A DNA stretch of 64,000 bases from Cellulomonas sp. Root485 (lineage in GTDB: Bacteria; Actinomycetota; Actinomycetes; Actinomycetales; Cellulomonadaceae), in contig NZ_LMFC01000002.1 of NCBI RefSeq assembly GCF_001426705.1, positions 829,905 to 893,904 of the forward strand. Direction: 5' to 3'. Each line of letters starts with the position of its first letter. Position 1 is the first letter of the stretch. Shown piece by piece: positions 28,395 to 37,075 of this stretch. The position numbers were made by a program, and so were the translations under genes. The notes beneath the pieces are model-generated. The model was not told where the DNA came from and ran no database searches. It saw nothing but the letters and a program-made list of their open reading frames with translations.

Positions 28395-29867
28395 ATGCCC
28401 GCTCAGCCGAACCGCCGCACGGTCCTGCAGCTCGGTGCGGGGGTGGCCGCCGCCGGTGTGCTGGCGGCCTGCACGTCCGACGGGTCGGTGACCGCGACGC
28501 CGACGCCCACAGCTCCCGGGTGGCTGCCGCCCGCCGAGCCCATGGCGTTCCCCGCGGGCTTCGTGTGGGGCGCGGCGACGTCGGCCTTCCAGGTCGAGGG
28601 CTCGACGACGGCGGACGGGCGCGGCCCGTCGATCTGGGACACGTTCGCGGCGACGCCGGGGCGGATCAGCGACGGGTCCACGGGCGACCCGGCTGCCGAC
28701 CACTACCGCCTGTGGGAGTCGGACCTCGACCTGATCGCGGACCTCGGGCTGCCCGCCTACCGGTTCTCCGTGGCGTGGCCACGGATCCAGCCGACGGGCT
28801 CCGGTGAGGTCAACCAGGCAGGGGTGGACTTCTACCGGCGGCTGGTCGACGGGCTGCTGACGCGCGGGATCCACCCGGCGATCACGCTCTACCACTGGGA
28901 CCTGCCGCAGGCGCTGCAGGACGACGGCGGCTGGACGGTGCGCGACACCGCGGACCGCTTCGGGGAGTACGCCGCGATCATGTTCGAGGCACTGAAGGAC
29001 GTCGACGCCACGTGGCTGACGATCAACGAGCCGAAGACGACCGCGTACGTCGGCCACCGGTGGGGCGCGCACGCTCCGGGGATCAGCGACGTCGACCAGG
29101 CGGCCGCCGCGATCCACCACCAGCTCCTGGGGCACGGCCGGGCGGTGCAGGCGTTCCGGGCGAGCGGCGCCGCCGGGGGCATCGGCATCGCGCTGAACCT
29201 GCTGCCCGTGTACCCGACGAGCCGCGAGGCGGACCCGGCAGCGGTGCGCACCGACGCCGTCGAGAACCGGATGTTCCTCGACCCGGTCCTGCTGGGGCGC
29301 TACCCGTCGGACGCGCTCGGGTCGAAGCCGGGCCAGCTGCCCGCCGATGGCGAAGCCTTCGAGGCTCTGGTCCAGGACGGCGACCTCGAGGTCATCAGCG
29401 AACCCCTGGACGTGCTGGCCGTCCAGTACTACGGCGTGACCGGGGTCGATGACGTCGGCAACCAGGTCGAGGTGTACCCGACGTCGGCGGCGGTGTGGCA
29501 GCAGGTCCACCCCGAGGGCCTCTACGACCTGCTGATGGACCTGCTCATCGACTACCCGGACGCCCCCCCGCTCGTGATCACCGAGAACGGCATCCCGGAC
29601 CCGACGTCCGAGGGGACCACCGACGACCCGGAGCGGCTCGAGTTCCTGCGCGCGCACCTGCAGCAGGCCGCACGGGCCATCGGCGACGGTGTCCGGCTCG
29701 TCGGGTACTACGCGTGGTCGCTGCTGGACAACTTCGAGTGGGCCGAGGGGATGAGCCAGCGCTGGGGGCTCGTGCACGTCGACTTCGAGACGCAGGAGCG
29801 GACGCCCAAGGCGAGCGCGGAGTGGTACTCGTCGGCGGTCCGCGCGAACGAGGTTGCACCGTCCTGA
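28395..29867 (+). CDS. GH1 beta-glucosidase, twin-arginine lipoprotein
   Basis: 490 aa. Residues 1-30 carry a Tat-like NRRTVLQ motif and lipobox LAAC, so the enzyme is predicted to be exported folded and lipid-anchored. Then a Thr/Pro linker and a GH1 barrel: FVWGAATSAFQVEGS, YHWDLPQAL, acid/base Glu in TINEPK, nucleophile Glu in VITENG, and GYYAWSLLDNFEWAEG. It hydrolyses cellobiose and other beta-glucosides. The CebR/CelR-like operator just upstream predicts cellobiose induction. Export of a GH1 enzyme is unusual because most actinobacterial ones are cytoplasmic. Confidence 0.93.
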   Translation: MPAQPNRRTVLQLGAGVAAAGVLAACTSDGSVTATPTPTAPGWLPPAEPMAFPAGFVWGAATSAFQVEGSTTADGRGPSIWDTFAATPGRISDGSTGDPAADHYRLWESDLDLIADLGLPAYRFSVAWPRIQPTGSGEVNQAGVDFYRRLVDGLLTRGIHPAITLYHWDLPQALQDDGGWTVRDTADRFGEYAAIMFEALKDVDATWLTINEPKTTAYVGHRWGAHAPGISDVDQAAAAIHHQLLGHGRAVQAFRASGAAGGIGIALNLLPVYPTSREADPAAVRTDAVENRMFLDPVLLGRYPSDALGSKPGQLPADGEAFEALVQDGDLEVISEPLDVLAVQYYGVTGVDDVGNQVEVYPTSAAVWQQVHPEGLYDLLMDLLIDYPDAPPLVITENGIPDPTSEGTTDDPERLEFLRAHLQQAARAIGDGVRLVGYYAWSLLDNFEWAEGMSQRWGLVHVDFETQERTPKASAEWYSSAVRANEVAPS

Positions 29868-29937
29868 GTTCCCACTGTGCGCATCATCACCGGCCTCCCG
29901 TGGGGCGTTCACCCCCCTGCGCCGTTACCGTTGAGGC

Positions 29938-31425
29938 ATGCCTATCCCCGTCTCCGACGTCGCCACCACGTCCAGCACGGATGCGCCGGCCCGTCCGGGC
30001 AAGCCGCGCAAGGTGCCCCGTGTCGTGATCCTCGGCGGCGGCACCGTCGGGCTGTACACCGCGCGTCGGCTGCGCAAGCGGCTCGGCAAGCGCGAGGCGG
30101 CCATCGTCGTCGTCGACCCGCGCCCGTACATGACGTACGCGCCGTTCCTGCCCGAGGCCGCAGCCGGGTCCATCGACCCCCGCAACGTGGTCGCGCCCCA
30201 CCGTCGTGCCCTCAAGGGTGTCGACGTGCTGCAGGGCAAGGTCAGCGAGATCAACCACTCCGGCCGCACGGTCCAGATCACCCCCGAGGAGGGTGACCCG
30301 TACTGGATCACCTACGACCACCTGGTGGTCGGCCTCGGCTCGGTCGCTCGCACGCTGCCCATCCCCGGGCTCGCGGAGCAGGGCATCGGATTCAAGAACG
30401 TCGAAGAGGCCATCGCGGTCCGCAACCACGTGCTCAACCGGATCGACCTCGCGGCCAGCACCTGGGACCCGGAGCTGCGCAAGCGCATGCTCACGTTCGT
30501 CTTCGTCGGCGGCGGGTTCGCCGGCATCGAGGCGCTCGGCGAGGTCGAGGACATGGCCCGTGCCGCGGTGAAGTACTACAAGGCCATCGAGCAGGAGGAG
30601 CTGCGCTTCGTCCTGGTCGAGGGGTCGCCCCGCATCCTGCCCGAGGTCAGCGAGGAGCTCGGGGGGTACACGCTCGAGCAGCTGCGCAAGCGGCAGATCG
30701 AGATCCACCTGTCGACGTTCCTGAACAGCTGCGTCGACGGCCACGTGGTGCTCTCGAACAAGCTCGAGTTCGACGCCGAGACCATCGTCTGGACCGCCGG
30801 CGTGAAGGCCAACCCGGTGCTGCAGAACTCGGACCTGCCGCTGGACAAGATGGGCCGGGTCACGTGCAACGCGGCCCTGCAGGTCGTCGACGCGGAGGGC
30901 ACGGTCGTGGCCGACGCGTACGCCGCCGGTGACTGCGCGGCCGTCCCGGACCTGTACAACCCGGGCCAGTTCTGCCCCCCGAACGCCCAGCACGCGCTGC
31001 GCGAGGGGAACCACCTGGGCGACAACCTGGCGAGGGTCCTGCGCTCGGCCGAGGTGACCGACTACAAGCACAAGAACATCGGTGCCGTCGCGTCGCTCGG
31101 CATGTACAAGGGCGTCGCGCAGATGTTCGGCCGCATCAAGGTCCGCGGCTTCCTCGCGTGGGTCCTGCACCGCACGTACCACGTGGCGGCCATGCCCACC
31201 TGGAACCGCAAGATCCGCATCGCGGCCGGCTGGACCGGCGCGCTGCTGCTGCGCCGCGAGGTGGTCGCGCTGGGCACCCTGCACGACCCGCGCGCCGAGT
31301 TCCGTGCCGCGTCGGTGCCGGCCAAGCCGCGTGCCGTCGAGCCGGGCGAGGCCGACCCGGCGTTGCCGCCCCAGAAGGCGGAGCCCGGATCGCCCGCAGC
31401 GAAGAAGTCCGCGAAGACCGCCTGA
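29938..31425 (+). CDS. ndh: Type II NADH dehydrogenase (NDH-2)
   Basis: 495 aa. The FAD site VVILGGGTVGLYTARRLRKRLG starts at ~residue 28. PYMTYAPFLPEAAAG follows, then the NADH site FVFVGGGFAGIEALGE (~185), then AYAAGDCAAVPDLYNPG (FAD/quinone). The C-terminal ~80 residues include membrane-contacting amphipathic segments and a Pro/Ala/Lys tail. It oxidises NADH and reduces menaquinone without pumping protons. It is followed by a very strong terminator. The start codon has GAGG almost adjacent, so the ribosome site is unusually tight. Confidence 0.93.
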   Translation: MPIPVSDVATTSSTDAPARPGKPRKVPRVVILGGGTVGLYTARRLRKRLGKREAAIVVVDPRPYMTYAPFLPEAAAGSIDPRNVVAPHRRALKGVDVLQGKVSEINHSGRTVQITPEEGDPYWITYDHLVVGLGSVARTLPIPGLAEQGIGFKNVEEAIAVRNHVLNRIDLAASTWDPELRKRMLTFVFVGGGFAGIEALGEVEDMARAAVKYYKAIEQEELRFVLVEGSPRILPEVSEELGGYTLEQLRKRQIEIHLSTFLNSCVDGHVVLSNKLEFDAETIVWTAGVKANPVLQNSDLPLDKMGRVTCNAALQVVDAEGTVVADAYAAGDCAAVPDLYNPGQFCPPNAQHALREGNHLGDNLARVLRSAEVTDYKHKNIGAVASLGMYKGVAQMFGRIKVRGFLAWVLHRTYHVAAMPTWNRKIRIAAGWTGALLLRREVVALGTLHDPRAEFRAASVPAKPRAVEPGEADPALPPQKAEPGSPAAKKSAKTA

Positions 31426-31435
31426 TCGGCTTCGG

Positions 31436-31473
31436 CGCGAGCCCTCGACCCCCCGCGGGGTCGAGGGCTCGCG
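31436..31473 (+). terminator. Terminator downstream of ndh
   Basis: Perfect 17-bp stem (31436-31452 with 31457-31473) with a 4-nt loop, 11 nt after the ndh stop. It insulates ndh from the tRNA gene. Confidence 0.9.
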
Positions 31474-31512
31474 TGCTGTGGGGGCTGGCAGGATGAACTG
31501 ACGACGACAACA

Positions 31513-31586
31513 GCCCCCGTAGCCCAACTGGCAGAGGCAGCCGGCTTAAACCCGGCACAGTCCGGGTTCGAACCCCGGCGGGGGCA
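31513..31586 (+). tRNA. Class-I tRNA with UAA anticodon (tRNA-Leu-like)
   Basis: 74 nt. The acceptor stem GCCCCCG/CGGGGGC is perfect, the anticodon stem GCCGG/CCGGC holds loop CTTAAAC (anticodon UAA at 34-36), and the T-arm is CCGGG-TTCGAAC-CCCGG. Discriminator base A; CCA not encoded. The D-stem has three pairs plus a C-A opposition. The variable loop is only five bases, whereas bacterial tRNA-Leu normally has a long variable arm. Codon reading would be UUA, a codon almost unused here. Identity as Leu comes only from the anticodon. Confidence 0.85.
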
Positions 31587-31652
31587 CGTCCTCGCCGGTC
31601 GCGCGGACCGGGCCGGCGCACGGACCGGGAAACGGGCCGGCCACCTGACGGC

Positions 31653-33017
31653 TCAGCTGACGACCGGCCAGCCCGCCGAGTCCCAGCTCAGCCGGTTGAT
31701 GCCGAGCCGCGAGTCACCCGCGTCGGTGTAGTAGTGGTAGAAGAGGATCGTCCCGTCCCCGTCGGTCAGGGTCGCGGAGTGGCCCGGCCCGTGGATGGAT
31801 CCGTGACCGGCGAGGATCTGCGTGCCGCCGCCGCTGGTCATCGCGGTGCCGGCGCGGTCCACGTACGGGCCGGTGACCGACGTCGAGCGCCCGACCATGA
31901 TCCGGTACGTGCTCGCGGCGCCCTTGCAGCAGTTGTCGAACGACGCGAACAGGTAGTAGTAGCCGCCGCGGTAGTAGATGTCCGGCGCCTCGATGCCGCC
32001 GCTGCGTGACGCGACCGACGTCATCGAGCTCCCCGACCGCAGGCCCGTCGCCGGGTCGATCGCGATGACCTTCAGCCCGGACCACCACGACCCGAAGCTC
32101 AGGAACCACCGGCCCTGCTCGTCGACCACGAGGTCGGGGTCGATCGCGTTGTAGTTGCTGGAGCTCGTGGTGCTCACCACGAGACCGCGGTTGGTCCAGG
32201 TGCCGGCGTTCCCGCTCGGGCTGGTGGCCAGGAAGATCGCCGAGTTCATGCTGCCGAACGTCGACGCCGAGTAGTACAGGTAGTACTGGCCGTTGCGGTA
32301 GGACAGGTCCGGCGCCCACAGGTCGCCCGTGGTGTAGCTCGACGTCCACGGTGTGCCGTTGGGGAACGCGGAGCCGACGTCGCTCCACGCCGTGCGGTCC
32401 GACGACGTCTTCAGCGGGATGCCGCGGCCCGTCGTCGCGACGAGGTAGGACCCGTCGGGACGCTTGACGACGGTCGGGTCGTGAGCCCAGGTGGCGCCGG
32501 TGATGTTCCCCGGACCGGGGTACGACGCGGGCACGGACCAGCGCTGGTTGGCCCCGCCGTTGCAGGTCCAGAGTGCGACCGGGGTGCCGTTCGCGGTGCG
32601 GGAGCCGGTCACGTCGACGCAGAGCTTCGACTGCTGGTGGACCAGAGAGCCGTTCGATCCCCAGGCGAACCGCTGGTTGGCACCGCCTGTGCAGCTCCAC
32701 GAGATGAGCTTGGTGCCGGGTGCCGTGCCCCAGTTGAGGGCGTCGAGGCAGCGGGTGCCGTCGAACGTGCGCAGCTCCCCGGCCGACGTGAGCGTCCAGC
32801 CCTGCCCGGCGACGCCGTTGCAGTCCCAGATCTGGATGCCGGCCCCCGGCGTGGCGTCGTTCCCGTTGACGTCGAGGCACCTCCCGGACTGCGCCGAGAC
32901 CAGCGGCGGTGCGGCGGCCTGTGCGGCGGGCGCGAGGGCGGTGAGCGCCGCTGTGGCAACCAGCGTGGCGACGGCCGCAAGGGCGGCGAACCTGCCGGTG
33001 CGGGTGCGTGCTGTCAT
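31653..33017 (-). CDS. Secreted ricin-B-lectin GH43 arabinanase
   Basis: 454 aa. Start ATG 33017 with GGAGG 7 nt upstream; signal peptide ends near APAAQA-AA (~residue 37). Residues ~38-165 are a ricin-type beta-trefoil with three QxW-like repeats (GQGWTL, NQRFAWG, NQRWSV) for binding polysaccharide. The catalytic five-bladed propeller follows: AHDPTVVKRPDGSY (base Asp), LWAPDLSYRNGQYYLYYS, AIDPDLVVDE, GGIEAPDIYYRGGYYYLF (acid Glu) and GHGSIHGPGH. This matches endo-1,5-alpha-L-arabinanase-type GH43. A LacI-type operator lies 85 nt upstream. Confidence 0.9.
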   Translation of the reverse strand: MTARTRTGRFAALAAVATLVATAALTALAPAAQAAAPPLVSAQSGRCLDVNGNDATPGAGIQIWDCNGVAGQGWTLTSAGELRTFDGTRCLDALNWGTAPGTKLISWSCTGGANQRFAWGSNGSLVHQQSKLCVDVTGSRTANGTPVALWTCNGGANQRWSVPASYPGPGNITGATWAHDPTVVKRPDGSYLVATTGRGIPLKTSSDRTAWSDVGSAFPNGTPWTSSYTTGDLWAPDLSYRNGQYYLYYSASTFGSMNSAIFLATSPSGNAGTWTNRGLVVSTTSSSNYNAIDPDLVVDEQGRWFLSFGSWWSGLKVIAIDPATGLRSGSSMTSVASRSGGIEAPDIYYRGGYYYLFASFDNCCKGAASTYRIMVGRSTSVTGPYVDRAGTAMTSGGGTQILAGHGSIHGPGHSATLTDGDGTILFYHYYTDAGDSRLGINRLSWDSAGWPVVS

Positions 33018-33101
33018 GGTGGTTCCTCCGTGACGACGTCGTGACGGCTCGTCCCCCGGGAGCGCGGCACCCGCACGGACGCACGGCACGTCTTCGGACC
33101 G

Positions 33102-33115
33102 TGTGAGCGCTAACA
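33102..33115. promoter_or_regulatory. LacI-family operator upstream of GH43 gene
   Basis: TGTGAGCGCTAACA (TGTTAGCGCTCACA on the gene strand) is a near-perfect palindrome around AGCGCT, the form used by sugar-responsive LacI-family repressors in actinobacteria. A second, looser site, GGGTAGCGCTTACCC, lies at 33170-33184 inside the end of the PQ-loop gene. Confidence 0.7.
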
Positions 33116-33152
33116 TCGCGCCTCCGACGTGCGACGGCAACACGTGAAGCGG

Positions 33153-33476
33153 TTAGGCGCGCGCATTCGGGGTAGCGCTTACCCGCGGACGCGATCCGCG
33201 TGACCGGCGCACTAGCGCGATCGTCAGCAGCGCGAGCGGCACGTTGACCAGCCCCGGCGCTCCGACCCAGAACGACCCGGTCACCACCGCGTAGGCGCCC
33301 CAGAGCGCAGCGTTGACCAGGAGCAGCACCTGCGTGGAGATCGACACACCACCGAGCTGACCCCCGTCGTGACGGTGCCGCCACACGCGCGCGGCCTGCG
33401 GCCACCAGAGGACGAGCGAGACGACGGACGCCACGAACCCGATGCCCTCGGTCAGGAGCAGGGTGGAGGTCGGCAT
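33153..33476 (-). CDS. PQ-loop (SemiSWEET/MtN3-like) membrane protein
   Basis: 107 aa with three hydrophobic helices: LLTEGIGFVASVVSLVLWW, VLLLVNAALWGAYAVVTG and VNVPLALLTIALV. WWPQAARVWRHR carries the PQ motif in helix 1. Length and topology fit half-SWEET sugar facilitators that work as dimers. ATG 33476 with GGTGGAG 4 nt upstream. It reads in the same direction as the arabinanase gene and ends 136 nt before its start, so it may share sugar-linked control (inference). Confidence 0.7.
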   Translation of the reverse strand: MPTSTLLLTEGIGFVASVVSLVLWWPQAARVWRHRHDGGQLGGVSISTQVLLLVNAALWGAYAVVTGSFWVGAPGLVNVPLALLTIALVRRSRGSRPRVSATPNARA

Positions 33477-33585
33477 GGCACTCCACCCCCTTGCACCCGA
33501 CGGACTCGACGCAGACACCGTCGCGTCCGCGCCGGGACCGCCGCCTCGGGGGAGCCCCCCAGAGCGGTTGCCCGGACCCCCGGGG

Positions 33586-34020
33586 TCAGACCACGCAGAA
33601 CTCGTTGCCCTCAGGGTCCGCCAGCACCACGTGGTCGAGCCCGTCTCGCCCGCCGTGCTCGGCGAGCACGGTGGCGCCGGCCGCGGTCAGCCGCTCCACC
33701 GCGGCCCGGAGCAGGACCTCGCGCTCGTCCTGCGGCACCGACCGCCCGCCGGACACCCGGAGATCGAGGTGGAGGCGGTTCTTGACCACCTTGCCCTCGG
33801 GGACCTTGAGGAACGAGAGCGACGGCAGCACCCCGGCCGGGTCCGCCAGGTACGCGCCGTCGTCCAGCTCGTCGTCGGGCACCTCGTGGTGGCGCGCCCA
33901 GGCCTCCCACGTCGCGAACCCGTCGGGCGGCGGCGGGGTGACGTAGCCGAGCGCCGGACCCCAGAACCGGGCCATGAGCGCGGGGCTCTCGCAGTCGAAC
34001 GTCACGCTCCACATCGTCAT
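33586..34020 (-). CDS. VOC (glyoxalase/bleomycin-resistance) family protein
   Basis: 144 aa. Two beta-alpha-beta-beta-beta halves are visible: SVTFDCESPALMARFWGPALGY with LPSLSFLKVPEGKVVKNRLHLDL, and VERLTAAGATVLAEH with HVVLADPEGNEFCVV. This is the pattern of the glyoxalase-like 'VOC 6' group of actinobacteria. Metal ligands would be the His in RLHLDL and the Glu in GNEFCVV. Substrate unknown. Its start overlaps the stop of the siderophore-interacting protein gene (ATGA), so both are co-translated. Confidence 0.85.
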   Translation of the reverse strand: MTMWSVTFDCESPALMARFWGPALGYVTPPPPDGFATWEAWARHHEVPDDELDDGAYLADPAGVLPSLSFLKVPEGKVVKNRLHLDLRVSGGRSVPQDEREVLLRAAVERLTAAGATVLAEHGGRDGLDHVVLADPEGNEFCVV

Positions 34021-34877
34021 GCGAGCCCCTCCGTCGCCTCGGACTCCTCGATCGTGGCCAGCCAGTCGCGCTTGGTGGCGCGCCAGCCCTCGTCGTCGGC
34101 GCCCAGCCGCCAGTAGCCGGACACCGACAGCTGCTCGCGCGTGACGCCGCGGTCGGCGCGCAGGTGCCGGCGCAGCTCGCGGACCACGCCGGCCTCACCG
34201 TGCACGAATGCGCTGACGGGCGCCGGCAGCTCCGGGAGCGCGACGACGGTGTCGACGAGGGCCAGACCGGCGACCGCAACGCCCTGGTGCACCCACAGGA
34301 CCTGCATGCCGGCGGGCGAGGCCAGCGGGATCTCGTCCTCGGGGCCGTGCACCTCGATCACGGCGTGCCCGACGGCGTCGGCGGGGAGCCGCTCCAGGGC
34401 GACCGCGATGGCGGGCAGCGCGCTGGCGTCCCCGGTGAACAGGTACGACGCCGCGTCGGGGTCGGGAGACCAGGCGCCGCCGGGGCCCACCAGGAGCACC
34501 TCGTCACCGGGCTGCGCGGACGCCGACCACGGTCCGGCGATGCCCTCGTCGCCGTGCACCACGAAGTCGAGCGTGAGCTCGCGCGCGACCGGGTCCCACG
34601 TGCGGACCGTGTAGGAGCGCTGGCGGGGCTGCTGGTCGGGCGGGAGGCTCGCGCGCACCGCGTCGAGGTCGAGGCGGCCGTCCTCGCGCAGCGGTCGGCC
34701 GGCGCCGGCCGGCAGGAAGACCACCTTGACGTAGGAGTCCGCGTGCGGCGACGGCTCGAACGCGGCCAGGCCGGGGCCGCCGACGACCACCCGGACCATC
34801 GTCTGCGCGAGCTGCTCGGTCCGGACCACCTCCCCGACGAGCGGTGCGGGGCGGGGCCGGGCCGGTGCGTCGGTCAT
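34017..34877 (-). CDS. Siderophore-interacting protein (flavin ferric-siderophore reductase)
   Basis: 286 aa. The FAD domain shows RSYTVRTWDPVARELTLDFV and a GIAGPWSASAQPGD loop. The NAD(P)H/SIP domain has YLFTGDASALPAIAVALERL, and the C-terminus contains SGYWRLGADDEGWRATKRDW, as in ViuB/SIP proteins. These use NAD(P)H to reduce ferric siderophores in the cytoplasm. Start ATG 34877 with AAGGA 5 nt upstream. No siderophore synthesis or uptake gene is nearby, so partner transport is elsewhere. Confidence 0.92.
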   Translation of the reverse strand: MTDAPARPRPAPLVGEVVRTEQLAQTMVRVVVGGPGLAAFEPSPHADSYVKVVFLPAGAGRPLREDGRLDLDAVRASLPPDQQPRQRSYTVRTWDPVARELTLDFVVHGDEGIAGPWSASAQPGDEVLLVGPGGAWSPDPDAASYLFTGDASALPAIAVALERLPADAVGHAVIEVHGPEDEIPLASPAGMQVLWVHQGVAVAGLALVDTVVALPELPAPVSAFVHGEAGVVRELRRHLRADRGVTREQLSVSGYWRLGADDEGWRATKRDWLATIEESEATEGLA

Positions 34878-34987
34878 CGAGGTCCTTCGTCGGGGTGGGC
34901 GTTCCTGCGGCGGCCCACGCTAGCCGCTGTCAGGACCGGGTGCCGTGGGCGTCGAGGCGCTGGGCGAGGTCGTCTGAGATCGACGAC

Positions 34988-35016
34988 GGGGACGGTCCGG
35001 GATCCGGACCGTCCCC
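34988..35016 (-). terminator. Terminator of the ABC exporter operon
   Basis: Perfect 13-bp stem (34988-35000 with 35004-35016) with a 3-nt loop, 16 nt past the permease stop on the minus strand. Confidence 0.85.
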
Positions 35017-35032
35017 GCCGCTGTGCGTCAGA

Positions 35033-35905
35033 TCAGGCGTCGCGCCGCTTGAGCAGCACGGCGGCCACGCCGAGGATGACGACGATCCAGGCGATCAGCA
35101 CGCCGTAGCCCGCCCACGCGGTCAGGTCGACGACGCCCGGGCCGCTGGACGCGGCGGCCACCTCGAGCTGCTCGGTCGTCTGCGTGAACTGCTGGCCCGC
35201 CACGCCCGGAAGGAACGGGAACGCCTGCTGCAGTGGCTTCCACGGGATGGCGCTGAACAGGATCGGGGCCACCAGCAGGACACCCAGGACGGTCGCCAGC
35301 GCCGCCGCCGAGTGACGCATGAGCGCGCCCAGGGAGTAGGAGAACAACGCGATCGTGGCCAGGTAGACGGCGGTGCCGACGAGGGGCCGGATGATCTCCG
35401 GGTCCGTCGCGTCGACCGAGAAGCCCTGGCTGTCGAAGAACAGCCACTGCAGCGCCATGGCGATCGCGACCGCGACGACCGCGACGGCGAACACCGAGAC
35501 GACCAGCACGATCGCCTTGGACCAGAGCATCGGCAGACGCTTGGGCACGGCCGTCAGGCTGGACCGGATCATGCCGGTGCTGTACTCGCTGGTGATGGTG
35601 AGCGCTCCCAGCACGGCGACGGCGAGCTGGGCGAGCGTCACCGCGATGCTCAACGGGTCCAGCGGGTTGCCGGCGGTGCCCTCGGGCGGGCCGCCCTCCT
35701 CCGGGCTGGGGACGTTGACGAACGCCAGGCTGATCAGGACGACCAGGCCGACGGTCGCGATCAGGAAGATCGAGAGGGTCCAGGTGGTCGAGCGGACCGA
35801 CCAGAACTTGATCCACTCACCGCGCAGCAGGTGGCCGAAGCCGAGCTTCTGGTCCTTCAGCGGGGTGGCGTGGCGGTGGGGCTCGGTGGCGACGGCGGTG
35901 CTCAT
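35033..35905 (-). CDS. ABC exporter permease (ABC-2 type)
   Basis: 290 aa. A cytoplasmic lead ends LGFGHLLRGEWIKFWSVRSTTW, typical of ABC-2 permeases, then six hydrophobic segments with an extracytoplasmic loop after the first. TSEYSTGMIRSSLTAVPKR is the conserved coupling segment. It pairs with the ATPase gene, whose stop overlaps its start (ATGA). Substrate not predictable; drug/antimicrobial export or membrane maintenance are usual roles. Confidence 0.88.
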   Translation of the reverse strand: MSTAVATEPHRHATPLKDQKLGFGHLLRGEWIKFWSVRSTTWTLSIFLIATVGLVVLISLAFVNVPSPEEGGPPEGTAGNPLDPLSIAVTLAQLAVAVLGALTITSEYSTGMIRSSLTAVPKRLPMLWSKAIVLVVSVFAVAVVAVAIAMALQWLFFDSQGFSVDATDPEIIRPLVGTAVYLATIALFSYSLGALMRHSAAALATVLGVLLVAPILFSAIPWKPLQQAFPFLPGVAGQQFTQTTEQLEVAAASSGPGVVDLTAWAGYGVLIAWIVVILGVAAVLLKRRDA

Positions 35906-36879
35906 CGGGCGTCCTCTCCGGTGGTCGTGGCAGCGGCGTGGGCGCCGGCGTGCCGGGACTCCTCGCCGGGGAGCGCGGCCGAGTGGTACTCGACGGCCTC
36001 GGACGTCAGGGACATGTACGCGTCCTCCAGCGAGCCCTGCAGCGGCGTGAGCTCGTGCAGGACGATCCCCGACGCCGCGGCGATCTCACCGACCTCGGCT
36101 GCCGTGGCGCCGTGCACCTCGAGCAGACCGTCCTCGGCGGGCGTCACCGTCACGGCGGGGCCGGCCAGGCGCGCCGCCAGGTCGGTGGCCTGCGGGGAGC
36201 GCACGCGCACGGTGGCGCGGGTGGCCTCCGAGATGACCGTGTCCACCGGGCCGTCGGCGATGATCTTGCCGCGGCCGATGACGATGAGGTGGTCCGCGGT
36301 CACGGCCATCTCGCTCATCAGGTGCGAGGACAGGAAGACCGTGCGGCCCTCGGAGGCGGCCAGGTACTTGACCAGGTTGCGCACCCAGAGGACGCCCTCG
36401 GGGTCGAGACCGTTGACCGGCTCGTCGAGGATCAGCGTCTGCGGGTCACCCACCAGGGCGGCCGCGATGCCCAGGCGCTGCCCCATGCCGAGGGAGAAGC
36501 CGCCGACCCGCCGCTTGGCGACGGTGTCCAGACCGGTCATCGAGATGACCTCGTTGACGCGCTTGTCGCCGATGCCGTGCGTCGCGGCGATGGCGCGGAG
36601 GTGGTTGCGGGCGCTGCGGCCGGTGTGGACCGCCTTCGCCTCGAGCAGCGCGCCGACCTGCGTGAGCGGGGAGCGGTGCTCGGCGTAGGGGCGGCCGTTG
36701 ACGGTGACGGTGCCGTGCGTCGGCCGGTCGAGGCCGACGATCATGCGCATCGTGGTGGACTTGCCGGCACCGTTGGGGCCCAGGAAGCCGGTGACCCGGC
36801 CGGGCTGCACGGTGAACGAGATCCCGTCCACCGCCGTTTTGCTGCCGTATCTCTTGGTGAGGTCGTGGGCCTCGATCAT
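35902..36879 (-). CDS. ABC exporter ATP-binding protein
   Basis: 325 aa. Walker A GPNGAGKST (~residue 40), signature FSLGMGQRLGIA, Walker B LILDEPVNGLDPEG, and a C-terminal ~100-residue domain as in DrrA/CcmA-type exporters. I chose the ATG at 36879 (GAGGA 6 nt upstream) over the GTG at 36882. Drives the ABC-2 permease encoded next. The region 36880-37075 upstream is divergent from the Bax1 inhibitor gene and holds the promoters. Confidence 0.9.
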   Translation of the reverse strand: MIEAHDLTKRYGSKTAVDGISFTVQPGRVTGFLGPNGAGKSTTMRMIVGLDRPTHGTVTVNGRPYAEHRSPLTQVGALLEAKAVHTGRSARNHLRAIAATHGIGDKRVNEVISMTGLDTVAKRRVGGFSLGMGQRLGIAAALVGDPQTLILDEPVNGLDPEGVLWVRNLVKYLAASEGRTVFLSSHLMSEMAVTADHLIVIGRGKIIADGPVDTVISEATRATVRVRSPQATDLAARLAGPAVTVTPAEDGLLEVHGATAAEVGEIAAASGIVLHELTPLQGSLEDAYMSLTSEAVEYHSAALPGEESRHAGAHAAATTTGEDAR

Positions 36880-37075
36880 CACTGTTCCTCGTGTCTCGGG
36901 AATGGGGCCGTGTCGACCCTAGGGGTGTGCGGCAAGGCCTTACATCGGACCAAGGGGGGATCCGCCCCCACCGAATGGCCGAGGCGCGACAGACCTGGGA
37001 ACGAACACGCCCCCGTCGGCGTTCGCTACGGTGACAGCCTCGTCTGACAGCGCCCGATCCGTCCAGGAGGACGCC

